Below are positions 8,424-17,038 of a stretch of 64,000 bases of DNA, in pieces; within the stretch, counting starts at the first letter, position 1, and the number at the start of each line of letters is the position of its first letter. The notes beneath the pieces were generated by a model. The model was given only the letters and a program-made list of their open reading frames with translations, searched no databases and was not told where the DNA came from. The translations under genes and the position numbers were made by a program. The stretch covers positions 428,361-492,360 of the forward strand of contig NZ_LJIX01000006.1 in assembly GCF_001420595.1 (NCBI RefSeq). Reading direction: 5' to 3'. This stretch comes from Cytobacillus solani (GTDB lineage: Bacteria; Bacillota; Bacilli; Bacillales; Cytobacillaceae).

Positions 8424-9909
8424 TACTGTCATCCTGCCAATGATTATTCCTGTCATAGCAGGGCTAATTATGGTCATCTTTAGAAAAAATATTCGTTTAC
8501 AGCGGCTGTTAAGTATTTTTGCCATTCTTGCAGTTGGTGGTGTGTCTATATCATTAATGAACCAAATAAGAAATGAAGGAATACAGACGCTTCAGGCAGG
8601 AGGCTGGGAAGCACCATATGGCATAACGATTGTGGCTGATATGTTTTCTGCTATCCTTCTCCTTACGACAAGTATTGTGGCGCTTTTCTGCTTGATCTTT
8701 GCCTTTTCATCCATTGGCAGGGAAAGGGAAGAACATTATTTCTATCCCATGTTTTTATTTCTGATTTCGGGTGTGTGCGGGTCATTTTTGACAGGCGACT
8801 TGTTCAATTTATTTGTCTGTTTTGAAGTCATGCTCATTTCATCGTATGTCCTTATCTCTTTAGGAGGTACGAAGCTCCAGCTTAGGGAGTCAATCAAGTA
8901 CATTTTAATCAATGTCATTTCATCCTCTTTATTCCTACTTGCTATTGCCTATTTATATGCAATAACGGGTACCTTGAATTTAGCACATCTTTCCTTGCGT
9001 GTAGCTGAGGCAGGACAAGACGGTCTCATGACAACGGTTGCCTTTTTGTTTTTAATCGTGTTTAGCATGAAAGCGGCTCTTTTTTTATTCTTTTGGCTTC
9101 CTGGTTCCTATAGTGTACCGCCAATAGCAGTCGCTGCTATTTTTGCTGCCTTACTGACAAAGGTAGGGATTTATGCGATTTTCCGCCTGTTTACACTCGT
9201 GTTTTATCATGAACCGGAAATCACACATTTAGTGATTGGCATTCTGGGGGCAATAACGATGGTGCTCGGAGCAATTGGTGCTGTTGCTTATTGGGATATA
9301 AAGAAAATATTAACCTATAATGTCATCGTTGGGGTTGGTTTCATTATTGCTGGTCTTGCTTCTTTCACATCCATGGGAATGATGGGGGCTATTTATTATC
9401 TTATCCATGACATGCTTATTAAAGCACTTATTTTCCTATTAGGAGGGATGATTATTCATCTCACTGGAACAAGTAAGCTAAAGGAAATTAGCGGGCTTAT
9501 ACGCAATCATCCCTATTTGGGCTGGATGTTCTTTGTTGCTGCGCTTTCACTTGCTGGCATTCCGCCGCTTAGCGGTTTCTTAGGGAAGGTGTTCATTACA
9601 CGAGGGACATTTGAAACAGGATCCTACTGGCTTGGGGCAATTGGACTAATTACGAGTTTAATGGTTCTTTATTCGATTATGAAAATCTTTATGAATAGCT
9701 TTTGGGGAGAAACGTATATAAGTAAGGACATGGAGAAGGGAACGACGAACGTAAGTACCATGCTGCCGATCGGCTGTCTCACGGCCTTGACAATTGCACT
9801 TGGATTAGGAGCAGAGGGAATCCATGAATATGTACAAATAGCGACGGAAAGCATGCTGAATCCGATTATGTATATAGAGGCAGTTATTGGCGAGGATCCC
9901 ATTCGTTAA
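8416..9909 (+). CDS. mrpD: Na+/H+ antiporter subunit D (MrpD)
   Basis: NuoM/NuoN-like proton-channel subunit, 497 residues, about 14 membrane helices. Conserved elements include FVCFEVMLISSYVLI, the Lys-containing FSMKAALFLFFWLPGSY helix and ALSLAGIPPLSGFLGK. With MrpA it forms the antiporter-like core. ATG start overlaps the end of mrpC. A 43-base gap to mrpE contains a fresh strong ribosome site. Confidence 0.96.
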   Translation: MNNTVILPMIIPVIAGLIMVIFRKNIRLQRLLSIFAILAVGGVSISLMNQIRNEGIQTLQAGGWEAPYGITIVADMFSAILLLTTSIVALFCLIFAFSSIGREREEHYFYPMFLFLISGVCGSFLTGDLFNLFVCFEVMLISSYVLISLGGTKLQLRESIKYILINVISSSLFLLAIAYLYAITGTLNLAHLSLRVAEAGQDGLMTTVAFLFLIVFSMKAALFLFFWLPGSYSVPPIAVAAIFAALLTKVGIYAIFRLFTLVFYHEPEITHLVIGILGAITMVLGAIGAVAYWDIKKILTYNVIVGVGFIIAGLASFTSMGMMGAIYYLIHDMLIKALIFLLGGMIIHLTGTSKLKEISGLIRNHPYLGWMFFVAALSLAGIPPLSGFLGKVFITRGTFETGSYWLGAIGLITSLMVLYSIMKIFMNSFWGETYISKDMEKGTTNVSTMLPIGCLTALTIALGLGAEGIHEYVQIATESMLNPIMYIEAVIGEDPIR

Positions 9910-9952
9910 TAGTTGATAGTTTTCTGATGATCATGGAAAGGAGGGGGTACCA

Positions 9953-10429
9953 TTGCCCATTCAAGTTTTAATTAACCTATTTATCGCATTTTTGTGGATG
10001 TTTTTTCAAGATGAATGGAGCATCTTGTCCTTCATTGGCGGTTATTTAGTAGGTATTCTTGTTTTGTTTAGTATGAGACGTTTTTTCCCCGCTTCCTTTT
10101 ACTTGAAACGTTTTGTTTCCATATTAAGTTTGTTTTTCTTGTTTATTAGTGAGTCGGTTTCGTCAAGTATCTATGTGATTCGTCAAGTGATTGGACCTAA
10201 AATTAATGTAACACCAGGGATATTTAAGTTAGAAACGGAATTAGAAGGAGATATGGAAATAACCCTTCTAGCTCTTCTTCTCACTTTGACTCCCGGTTCG
10301 GTTGTGATGGAGGTTTCTCAAAACAATAGGATTTTTTATATTCATGGGTTGAACTTACCAGAATCTGAACATGCTGTAATACAATCGAAAATAAAATATG
10401 AGAAAGCCATAAAGGAGGTAACCCGATAA
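9953..10429 (+). CDS. mrpE: Na+/H+ antiporter subunit E (MrpE)
   Basis: MrpE of 158 residues with N-terminal membrane helices and a cytoplasmic C-terminal domain containing TLTPGSVVMEV and IFYIHGLN, characteristic of the subunit. It starts with TTG at 9953, supported by GGAAAGGAGGGGG 5-10 bases upstream; no ATG alternative keeps the conserved N-terminus. Its TAA overlaps the ATG of mrpF by one base. Confidence 0.94.
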   Translation: MPIQVLINLFIAFLWMFFQDEWSILSFIGGYLVGILVLFSMRRFFPASFYLKRFVSILSLFFLFISESVSSSIYVIRQVIGPKINVTPGIFKLETELEGDMEITLLALLLTLTPGSVVMEVSQNNRIFYIHGLNLPESEHAVIQSKIKYEKAIKEVTR

Positions 10430-10713
10430 TGTTCAAACTATTTTTAATGGGATGTTTATTTTTTGTCACGCTTTCCATTATCGCTGCTCTCTATCGTGTC
10501 GTAAAAGGCCCTTCTAAGCCTGATCGGGTGATGGCATTAGATAATATTGGGATTAACCTTCTAGCTGGGGTGGCTATTCTTTCAATCCTTCTTCATACAC
10601 ATGCATTTTTAGATATCATTCTTTTATTAGGCATTCTTTCCTTTGTTGGCACTATCGCCTTTGCGAGATATATCGAAAGGGGTGTTGTCATTGAGCGCAA
10701 ACATGTTGAGTGA
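10429..10713 (+). CDS. mrpF: Na+/H+ antiporter subunit F (MrpF)
   Basis: Small membrane subunit of 94 residues with three helices. Motifs YRVVKGPSKPDRVMALD and LLLGILSFVGTIAFARYIERG are standard MrpF. The ATG shares a base with the mrpE stop (TAATG) and the ribosome site AAAGGAGG lies inside the end of mrpE. The last bases overlap the start of mrpG. Confidence 0.95.
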   Translation: MFKLFLMGCLFFVTLSIIAALYRVVKGPSKPDRVMALDNIGINLLAGVAILSILLHTHAFLDIILLLGILSFVGTIAFARYIERGVVIERKHVE

Positions 10714-11050
10714 AATCATTGTCTCCATTTTAATTTTTATTGGAACAGCATTTAGTTTTCTAAGTGCAATTGGTTTAATCCGTCTTCCTGATGTATATAC
10801 TCGTGCCCATGCGGCGTCAAAGAGCACGAGTATAGGGGTGCTTTGTATATTATTTGGGACTTTTCTTTACTTTTTGCTAACAGAGGGATATGTGAGTATC
10901 AGATTAATACTTGGTATTTTTTTTGTGTTCTTAACTTCACCGGTTGTCGCTCATTTGTTAAATCGAGCAGCCTACCGTTCACATGTTGAACTTGCAAAAG
11001 AAAGTATTCAAGATGATTTGAAGGAATATATAAGAAGAACTGACTCTTAA
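10691..11050 (+). CDS. mrpG: Na+/H+ antiporter subunit G (MrpG)
   Basis: Last Mrp subunit, about 119 residues, three helices, with the signatures IGLIRLPDVYTRAHAASKS and FLTSPVVAHLLNRAAY. TTG at 10691 is chosen because AAAGGGG lies 7 bases upstream inside mrpF; the ATG at 10703 is a close alternative. A longer in-frame extension to 10643 would only reread mrpF. The operon ends at a strong hairpin 23 bases later. Confidence 0.93.
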   Translation: MSANMLSEIIVSILIFIGTAFSFLSAIGLIRLPDVYTRAHAASKSTSIGVLCILFGTFLYFLLTEGYVSIRLILGIFFVFLTSPVVAHLLNRAAYRSHVELAKESIQDDLKEYIRRTDS

Positions 11051-11073
11051 ATAAGGAAGCAATATTCCTGAAA

Positions 11074-11110
11074 AAAGAAGCAAATAATCCAACAGATTAT
11101 TTGCTTCTTT
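11074..11110. terminator. Bidirectional terminator between mrpG and the RR-PP2C gene
   Basis: Perfect 16-bp stem AAAGAAGCAAATAATC / GATTATTTGCTTCTTT with a 5-base loop, and A and T runs on either side, between convergent genes. Confidence 0.92.
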
Positions 11111-11111
11111 A

Positions 11112-12248
11112 TTATTTTGCTTGAATTAATACAACACACATATCATCTTCTGCATTTGCTTGCTGTTTTCTGGATAATAGATAATCTATAGGCTGCTTGT
11201 TTTCGGCTTCGGTCCAATAAGCTGCCGCTTTTTCCTTAAGAAACTCATATCCATTCTCTTCGTATTTTTCAATGGATTCTTCTACACCATCAGTGCAAAG
11301 CAGAAGCTGAACAGAGTCAGTATAGGTAATAACGGATTTACTTATTTGGATATCCTCGAAAAATCCTACAGCACATGTATTGCTTGCAAGTTCTGTTATC
11401 TCCTTGTTGTCTATTAAGGCAAATCCAGTTGGATGGCCGGCATTTACATATTCAATGCACTTTTTCTTTGTATCTAGAACAAGATAGATGGCTGTGAAAT
11501 AGTAAGGGATTTGCTGATTGCGGCGATTCAGCGAATTCATCCACCGATTAAGCTCCTTCATGACATATTCTGGATCTGAACCTGATGTGATCGCATCCCT
11601 TAGAACGGATGAAATAAACATGCACACGAGGGAGGCGGATATCCCATGCCCCATCATATCAAGCTGGATGGCAGCGTAACGGTTCTCATCAAGCTTTTGC
11701 CAATAATACATATCACCTGCAAGCTTATATGCAGGTAAATAGGAAGCTGTTAATAACAGATTCTCTTTATGTACAGTCTCACTTAAAAGGCTTGTCTGTA
11801 CTTGCATGGAAAGATTAAGCTCATTTCTAATTTTCTCATCCCGTTCGATATGCCAATCCTTTTCATATTTCAATCTTAATGCCACTCGAATTCTGGCTAG
11901 AAGCTCAGTTTTATTAATTGGTTTCATTACATAATCAATTCCGCCGGCATCAAGTGCTTCTACTACTTTGTTAGAATCTTCAAGTGCAGATACAAAAATG
12001 ACAGGTATATCTTTTAAATGCGGCATTTGTTGAAGGCGTCTACAGGCTTCAATGCCGTCCATTTCAGGCATCATAATATCCATTAATATAATGTCTGCCT
12101 TTATCGGCAATGGCGACTCTTGTTGGAAGTAAGCAAACAATTCTTTTGCGGATGTGAGTGAAAGATAATTATCATATCCAGCACGTTTTAGAATATTTTC
12201 AATAACAAACAAGTTTGATTGATTGTCATCTACTATTAAAATCCCCAT
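11112..12248 (-). CDS. Response regulator fused to PP2C-type serine phosphatase
   Basis: 378 residues. An N-terminal REC domain (about 1-120; DDNQSN acidic pocket, acceptor Asp in LMDIMMPEMDG, conserved Lys in VMKPINK) is joined by a helical linker to a C-terminal SpoIIE/PP2C phosphatase domain (about 170-378). The latter shows metal-binding stretches LAGDMYYW, LDMMGHGISASL, YVNAGHPTG and LLCTDGVEE. This is the RsbU/RsbP-like architecture that dephosphorylates anti-anti-sigma factors in response to two-component input; the partner is not in view. ATG 12248 is preferred because GAAAGGAAG precedes it by 8 bases; an upstream TTG adds 7 residues. Confidence 0.9.
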   Translation of the reverse strand: MGILIVDDNQSNLFVIENILKRAGYDNYLSLTSAKELFAYFQQESPLPIKADIILMDIMMPEMDGIEACRRLQQMPHLKDIPVIFVSALEDSNKVVEALDAGGIDYVMKPINKTELLARIRVALRLKYEKDWHIERDEKIRNELNLSMQVQTSLLSETVHKENLLLTASYLPAYKLAGDMYYWQKLDENRYAAIQLDMMGHGISASLVCMFISSVLRDAITSGSDPEYVMKELNRWMNSLNRRNQQIPYYFTAIYLVLDTKKKCIEYVNAGHPTGFALIDNKEITELASNTCAVGFFEDIQISKSVITYTDSVQLLLCTDGVEESIEKYEENGYEFLKEKAAAYWTEAENKQPIDYLLSRKQQANAEDDMCVVLIQAK

Positions 12249-12550
12249 GAGTTCTGCTTCCTTTCTCAATTTCCTGTATGAAATGTAAAAATACGGTTGA
12301 TTTAGATACTATTATTATATTTTAAAATGACATAGACCCGTTAGGGATACGCTTAAAAACAATCCGTTTGGCATGGAAGAAGTCATATTTATATCGTTTT
12401 ATTCATGGATATAGGTAATTTCTCCTATTTTTCTCTAAGCTATTGTCCTTTCCTAATAAACAAATGTATTTATACAAAGGAAAAATCTTGATTATTTTCT
12501 GAATAGGAGTAAAATTAAGATTAAATTTTTAGAGATTAGGAGATGTATGG
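12249..12550. other. 302-bp divergent intergenic region before aspartate kinase
   Basis: AT-rich, no convincing ORF. I looked for a lysine riboswitch or a T-box leader in front of the aspartate kinase and recognised neither. A candidate promoter is listed separately. Confidence 0.6.
12488..12515 (+). promoter_or_regulatory. Candidate sigma-A promoter of aspartate kinase
   Basis: TTGATT (12488-12493), 16-base spacer, TAAAAT (12510-12515), 35 bases before the ATG. The ribosome site GATTAGGAGATG follows. Confidence 0.55.
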
Positions 12551-13912
12551 ATGAAGGTCGTGAAGTTTGGTGGCTCCTCTTTAGCATCCGGAAAACAAAT
12601 TGAGAAGGTATTCCAGATTGTTCAATCTGATTTTGAAAGAAGGGTTATTGTTGTTTCTGCACCAGGGAAGAGGTTTGCCGCTGATCGTAAAGTGACAGAT
12701 TTATTAATTGAATGTGCAGAACAATGTTTATTAAATAATGACCCGTTGCAATGGGTTGAAAGGGTACTAGAAAGATATTCTTCTATTGCATTGGAATTAC
12801 AGCTTTCAAATGAGATTGTTAAAGAAATTGAAAATGATTTAGCGGGGAGGCTAGCAGAGGACAGAAGCAAGCCAAACCAGTTCATAGATTTAGTAAAAGC
12901 AAGTGGGGAAGATAATCATGCCAAATTGGTTGCGGCTTATTTTCTGAAGCAGGGGGTGGAAGCTCATTATGTAAATCCAAAGGATGCTGGTCTATTTGTC
13001 AGTGCAGATCCAGGGAATGCCCAAGTCCTTCCAGAAACTTATGAATTGCTTTATTCTCTTCGCGAACGTTCAGGCATCTTAATTTTTCCTGGTTTTTTCG
13101 GATATAGCAAAGAAGGGGATGTGTATACTTTCTCTCGCAGCGGTTCGGATGTGACAGGTTCTATTCTTGCTAATGGACTTAAAGCAGACCTATATGAAAA
13201 TTTTACTGATGTAGATGCTGTTTATTCGGTTAATCCATCCATCGTTAGCCGACCAAGAGAGGTTAAGGAGTTAACCTACCGAGAAATGCGTGAGCTTTCC
13301 TATGCTGGATTTTCGGTACTTCATGATGAGGCGCTTGTTCCAGCATTTAAGGCCGGCATTCCAGTTCAAATTAAAAATACAAATAATCCGTCTGCGCCAG
13401 GGACAAGGATTGTTTCTGAACGGGATAATACCAATGGACCTGTCGTTGGCATTGCAAGTGACCAGGGATTTTGCAGCATTTATGTCAGTAAATATTTAAT
13501 GAATAGAGAGGTTGGATTTGGAAGAAAGCTATTAGCTATATTAGAAAGCTTTGGATTATCGTATGAGCATATCCCTTCAGGCATTGATGATATTTCCATT
13601 ATTTTAAGGGAAAATCAATTCAAACCATTGATGGAAAAGGAAATAAAAGAACGGATTGAAACAGAGCTTCGTACTGACGAAGTTGTAATCGAGCGTGGGC
13701 TTGCTTTAATCATGGTTGTTGGTGAAGGGATGCGCCACAATATCGGGACAACGGCAAGAGCTTCAAAAGCATTAGCAAATGCAAACGTTAATATCGAAAT
13801 GATTAATCAGGGTTCATCTGAGGTCAGCATGATGTTTGGAGTAAAGGAAATTGATGAAAAACGAGCGGTCCGGGCACTTTATGAGGAGTTTTTTGCGGCT
13901 GTGACGGTATAA
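12551..13912 (+). CDS. thrD: Aspartate kinase (monofunctional, YclM/ThrD-like)
   Basis: Phosphorylates L-aspartate with ATP, the first step toward lysine, threonine, methionine and diaminopimelate. 453 residues, matching the Bacillus aspartokinase III class, which is longer than the LysC/DapG forms made with an internal start. The N-terminal kinase has KFGGSSLASG at 5-14, the FPGFFGYSKEG region and SRSGSDVTGSILA. Two ACT regulatory repeats occupy about 300-453 (VVGIASDQGFCSIYVS; ALIMVVGEGM...NVNIEMINQGSSEVSM). End-product inhibition by threonine and/or lysine is expected from the family. Single-gene unit with its own promoter and terminator. Confidence 0.93.
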   Translation: MKVVKFGGSSLASGKQIEKVFQIVQSDFERRVIVVSAPGKRFAADRKVTDLLIECAEQCLLNNDPLQWVERVLERYSSIALELQLSNEIVKEIENDLAGRLAEDRSKPNQFIDLVKASGEDNHAKLVAAYFLKQGVEAHYVNPKDAGLFVSADPGNAQVLPETYELLYSLRERSGILIFPGFFGYSKEGDVYTFSRSGSDVTGSILANGLKADLYENFTDVDAVYSVNPSIVSRPREVKELTYREMRELSYAGFSVLHDEALVPAFKAGIPVQIKNTNNPSAPGTRIVSERDNTNGPVVGIASDQGFCSIYVSKYLMNREVGFGRKLLAILESFGLSYEHIPSGIDDISIILRENQFKPLMEKEIKERIETELRTDEVVIERGLALIMVVGEGMRHNIGTTARASKALANANVNIEMINQGSSEVSMMFGVKEIDEKRAVRALYEEFFAAVTV

Positions 13913-14004
13913 GTTTGGTGCATGTTTGTTGATGTGATTCATTTGAACAAACAAGAAAGAGAACCCTGACTAAATGCTGGAATCATTAAGCGCCGGAATT
14001 GAAA

Positions 14005-14057
14005 ATACAAATAATCCCTAAGCAAAAAGCTCAGGATTATTTGTATTGTATTTTTTT
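14005..14057 (+). terminator. Terminator after aspartate kinase
   Basis: Long stem ATACAAATAATCC(c)T-AAGC / GCT-CAGGATTATTTGTAT followed by TGTATTTTTTT. It sits between convergent genes and could also act in reverse. Confidence 0.85.
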
Positions 14058-14068
14058 CAATAAATCAA

Positions 14069-14746
14069 TTATCGATGAAATTTCTTCATAATAATAGCTT
14101 TAAAATGTCCAGACGATATCCATTTTGCATAGATTGAAAGAATTATGAACATTAAACTACCAGCAAAAAGCCATATCTTTGGCTTAAATTCCCCACCCAT
14201 CATCGAGAATAAGTAGAAATTACCTAAATCCCCTCCAAAATTAAGTGCATAATAAACGATAGGCACCATATATGAGACTGCTATGTTTCTAAAAATTGAA
14301 GCAGTAAATAATCCAATTGAACCTAAAAACATCGCAGTTACTATTGCTCCCAAATAAAGAGGCAAAGTCATATCAGAAGCACTAACCTTCATAAATAATG
14401 AAAAAATACTAATTAGCGTAATTAACGTTAAGATAGAATAGGCAATGCGTATCAGATAAACAACAGTATTACTTATATACTTTGAGGATGTAATCTCGTC
14501 AATAGAAGAATCTTGTTCAGGCTGAAATATCGGCGTAAGCAACAGGATACCAGTCAATGAAATAAAAATCTCAAGAGGAACGGCTGCTGCTCTATTATCT
14601 AAACTCGATATTCCAAATAACACTGGAGTTAGGAGCAGCAATAAGATACATAACAGAAAATGCGGAAGAAAATTATGCCGCAGATTTACTTTTGCTATTT
14701 GCCATATTTGCAAACGTTTTTTTGATAAGTGATTTAAATTTTCCAT
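14069..14746 (-). CDS. ABC-2-type transporter permease, second subunit
   Basis: 225 residues with about six predicted membrane helices and no enzymatic motif. It starts at ATG 14746 inside the end of the preceding permease gene (74-base overlap in another frame), supported by GGAGAGGAAG 5 bases upstream. With that permease and the ATPase it forms a three-gene ABC exporter. The exact substrate is unknown; the neighbouring two-component system suggests an antimicrobial-peptide or lantibiotic-type module. I do not recognise a named family beyond ABC-2-like permeases. Confidence 0.75.
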   Translation of the reverse strand: MENLNHLSKKRLQIWQIAKVNLRHNFLPHFLLCILLLLLTPVLFGISSLDNRAAAVPLEIFISLTGILLLTPIFQPEQDSSIDEITSSKYISNTVVYLIRIAYSILTLITLISIFSLFMKVSASDMTLPLYLGAIVTAMFLGSIGLFTASIFRNIAVSYMVPIVYYALNFGGDLGNFYLFSMMGGEFKPKIWLFAGSLMFIILSIYAKWISSGHFKAIIMKKFHR

Positions 14747-16001
14747 TTAATCTTCCTCTCCTTTTCTGCTCGTAAATAAGTATTGTTGCTGCAACTAAAA
14801 TCAAAGCTAACACTATAAAAAATAGTCGGTTTACGATAAGACTGTTAAAATGATCATTAAAAGCCTGTGTATATTGCAATGAATTGTGGCGAGGAGATAG
14901 ACGGAAAAGGGAATAACCGCTAATGATTTCAGCCTTTCCTGTGTTGATGTCAATAAACCACCATAAGCCTTGAACGGCAACTCCAATTGCTGTATTTGTC
15001 AGTTCTGTAAAGAACATTCCTACTGCTGCAGAAATCATTACTGACGGTAAAATCCAGCCCAAATCATATTTAAGAGGAGCAAGATAATCGAGCTTCATCC
15101 CGTCATAAAATGACCATGCGGACATATTAGAAATATACGAGATGATGATGACTGAAATCATAATTGCCGTAATAATGGAGATATATCGTGTTAGGATTAT
15201 TTTTACAGATGATGTTTTTCGTGTATAAATTAGCTCATGGATACCGTTGCGTTTATCCTTTAAGCTGATAGTTATAGCGAGAAAAACAGGAAGAATCGAA
15301 AGCACGGTAACAAGATAATCACTGAATAAACGGGCATATGCTCCTGAAAAATGGTCCTTGTCTTTTATCATAAAATAACTATCAATCGCTTCTTTATAAG
15401 TAATCGGGACTTTGCCAAAATTAAGTAGCATAGTTTTGGAATAGTTCGAGCCACCACCAATAAGCTTGTCCACCTGCTTCATATATGATTTGAATTTTTC
15501 ATAAGTCAGTTCATCCTTCACTAAAAGTACCGTATCACTGTCGTTGTTCGGAATAGGCATTGTAATCATGACTTCTCCGTCATCACTTGCAAGCTCTTTG
15601 CCGTTTTCAAAAATTAGTCTGTCACCATTATGTGTAGTGGTATTAACTGAATTTACAAGCTCCTCCAAAGAAATTTCTGTAATCATAGACAGAATTTCCG
15701 CCACCTGCTGCTGCTCTTTAGTGCTTAGCCTCACATTTTTATAAAAGCCAATCGGATAGGCTGTATAGCTGTTGGCCTTGTATTCACTGTATAATGATGT
15801 AATCGCTGCGGGCATAATGATTTCGGGGATTTCCTTTGTCTGCATTCCGTAGCTCTGTCCAGAAAAAGGCATTTCAATTTCTCTGTCATTGAAATCAAGT
15901 ACATCTTGTGAAAGGGCCATTAAAAGCATTGCTGCAATTAATATAAGAAAGGTAATGGAAAAAATGACTTTCTTAGACTCCCGAAGAAATAGAGTGAACA
16001 T
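14673..16001 (-). CDS. ABC-2-type transporter permease with large extracytoplasmic loop
   Basis: 442 residues. One helix near the N-terminus (about 10-30) is followed by a hydrophilic domain of about 200 residues, then five or more helices from about 225 to the end. This pattern (single helix, large outer loop, ABC-2 core) is common in exporters of peptides and in immunity transporters. ATG at 16001 overlaps the ATPase stop. The C-terminus overlaps the next permease gene by 74 bases, an unusually long overlap suggesting translational coupling. Confidence 0.78.
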   Translation of the reverse strand: MFTLFLRESKKVIFSITFLILIAAMLLMALSQDVLDFNDREIEMPFSGQSYGMQTKEIPEIIMPAAITSLYSEYKANSYTAYPIGFYKNVRLSTKEQQQVAEILSMITEISLEELVNSVNTTTHNGDRLIFENGKELASDDGEVMITMPIPNNDSDTVLLVKDELTYEKFKSYMKQVDKLIGGGSNYSKTMLLNFGKVPITYKEAIDSYFMIKDKDHFSGAYARLFSDYLVTVLSILPVFLAITISLKDKRNGIHELIYTRKTSSVKIILTRYISIITAIMISVIIISYISNMSAWSFYDGMKLDYLAPLKYDLGWILPSVMISAAVGMFFTELTNTAIGVAVQGLWWFIDINTGKAEIISGYSLFRLSPRHNSLQYTQAFNDHFNSLIVNRLFFIVLALILVAATILIYEQKRRGRLNGKFKSLIKKTFANMANSKSKSAA

Positions 16002-16900
16002 TACCTCTCACCCCCAACACTTTCAAAGGTTGCTCCATTATGATAGAGGTAAAGCATATATGCATCCTCCATATTCGGCTCGCACTCCACTGCACCTGAA
16101 ACAGGGGAGTCCGATAAAAAGCGTATATGCGTCTGATTTCCCAGCGTAAGCATACTTGTTATGCTGTATTCCTTTTTCAACTTTGGCAGTTCCGATTTAT
16201 TAGCTATTTTTGTAAATACTTTACCTGTTGCTGTTGTTAAAAGTGCGTCAACCGTTCCGTGATAAAGCAGTCTGCCATTATTTAAAATTGCAATATTCTC
16301 ACAGGTTGCTTCAATATCACCTACGATGTGTGTGGAAAGAATGACGATTCTATCTTCTGCAACCTCACTGAGTAGATTCCGGAAGTGTATCCGTTCTTCA
16401 GGATCGAGCCCTGCGGTAGGCTCATCAACAATCAATACTTTTGGATCATGCAACAGTGCCTGTGCAATACCGAGTCTGCGTTTCATTCCACCAGAAAGAG
16501 CTTTTACCTTTTTGTTTACATGTTCGGTTAGATTTACCTGATTAAGTAAAATTTCCGTACGCTTTTTTCGTTCCTTTCTATTCATTCCTGAGAGTACACC
16601 TAAATAATCCATTGCCTCCCTAACGCTCATACTCGGATAAATCGAAAACTCCTGCGGCAAATAGCCAATAATCTTACGTATTTCCTTTGCATTTTCAATT
16701 GCTACACCGCAGACTGTAATTTCACCGTCTTTCTTATGAATTAAGGTGGCAAGCGTCTTCATCAAAGTTGTTTTTCCTGCACCATTTCTTCCAAGTAAGC
16801 CAAACATTCCTTTTTCAATCTTTAAATTTATATCGAATAGCGCTTGTTTATTACCATAAAACTTGTTTAAATTTTGGATGATAATTGTGTTTTTACTCAT
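16001..16900 (-). CDS. ABC transporter ATP-binding protein (exporter)
   Basis: 299-residue nucleotide-binding subunit. Walker A GLLGRNGAGKTT near 33-44, Q-loop in IGYLPQEFSIYP, signature LSGGMKRR, Walker B VLIVDEPTAGLD and switch His in ILSTHIVGD, followed by a C-terminal region of about 80 residues typical of BcrA/CcmA-like exporter ATPases. ATG 16900 is supported by GAAAGGAG 8 bases upstream; a TTG 18 bases earlier is less likely. First gene of the ABC unit, downstream of the two-component system and separated from it by a terminator, so it probably has its own regulated promoter in the 138-bp gap. Confidence 0.92.
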   Translation of the reverse strand: MSKNTIIIQNLNKFYGNKQALFDINLKIEKGMFGLLGRNGAGKTTLMKTLATLIHKKDGEITVCGVAIENAKEIRKIIGYLPQEFSIYPSMSVREAMDYLGVLSGMNRKERKKRTEILLNQVNLTEHVNKKVKALSGGMKRRLGIAQALLHDPKVLIVDEPTAGLDPEERIHFRNLLSEVAEDRIVILSTHIVGDIEATCENIAILNNGRLLYHGTVDALLTTATGKVFTKIANKSELPKLKKEYSITSMLTLGNQTHIRFLSDSPVSGAVECEPNMEDAYMLYLYHNGATFESVGGER

Positions 16901-16983
16901 ATGAAAAACTCCTTTCAAAGTTAAATTCCATTCTTACAAAAGCTATCGTAAAGTATAAATTTCAACTTTTTATCTATTAAAGA

Positions 16984-17018
16984 AAAAAACTCCTGTCTTC
17001 AAAATGCGACAGAAGTTT
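16984..17018 (-). terminator. Terminator after the two-component system
   Basis: Minus-strand hairpin ACTTCTGTC / GACAGGAGT (one mismatch) followed by TTTTTTT, between the histidine kinase stop and the ABC ATPase gene. Confidence 0.7.
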
Positions 17019-17038
17019 CTTGAATTCATTTTATTCAG

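Noticed and set aside
12249-12550. Lysine riboswitch or T-box before aspartate kinase
   Set aside because: Searched for the conserved cores by eye; none found, only a simple promoter.
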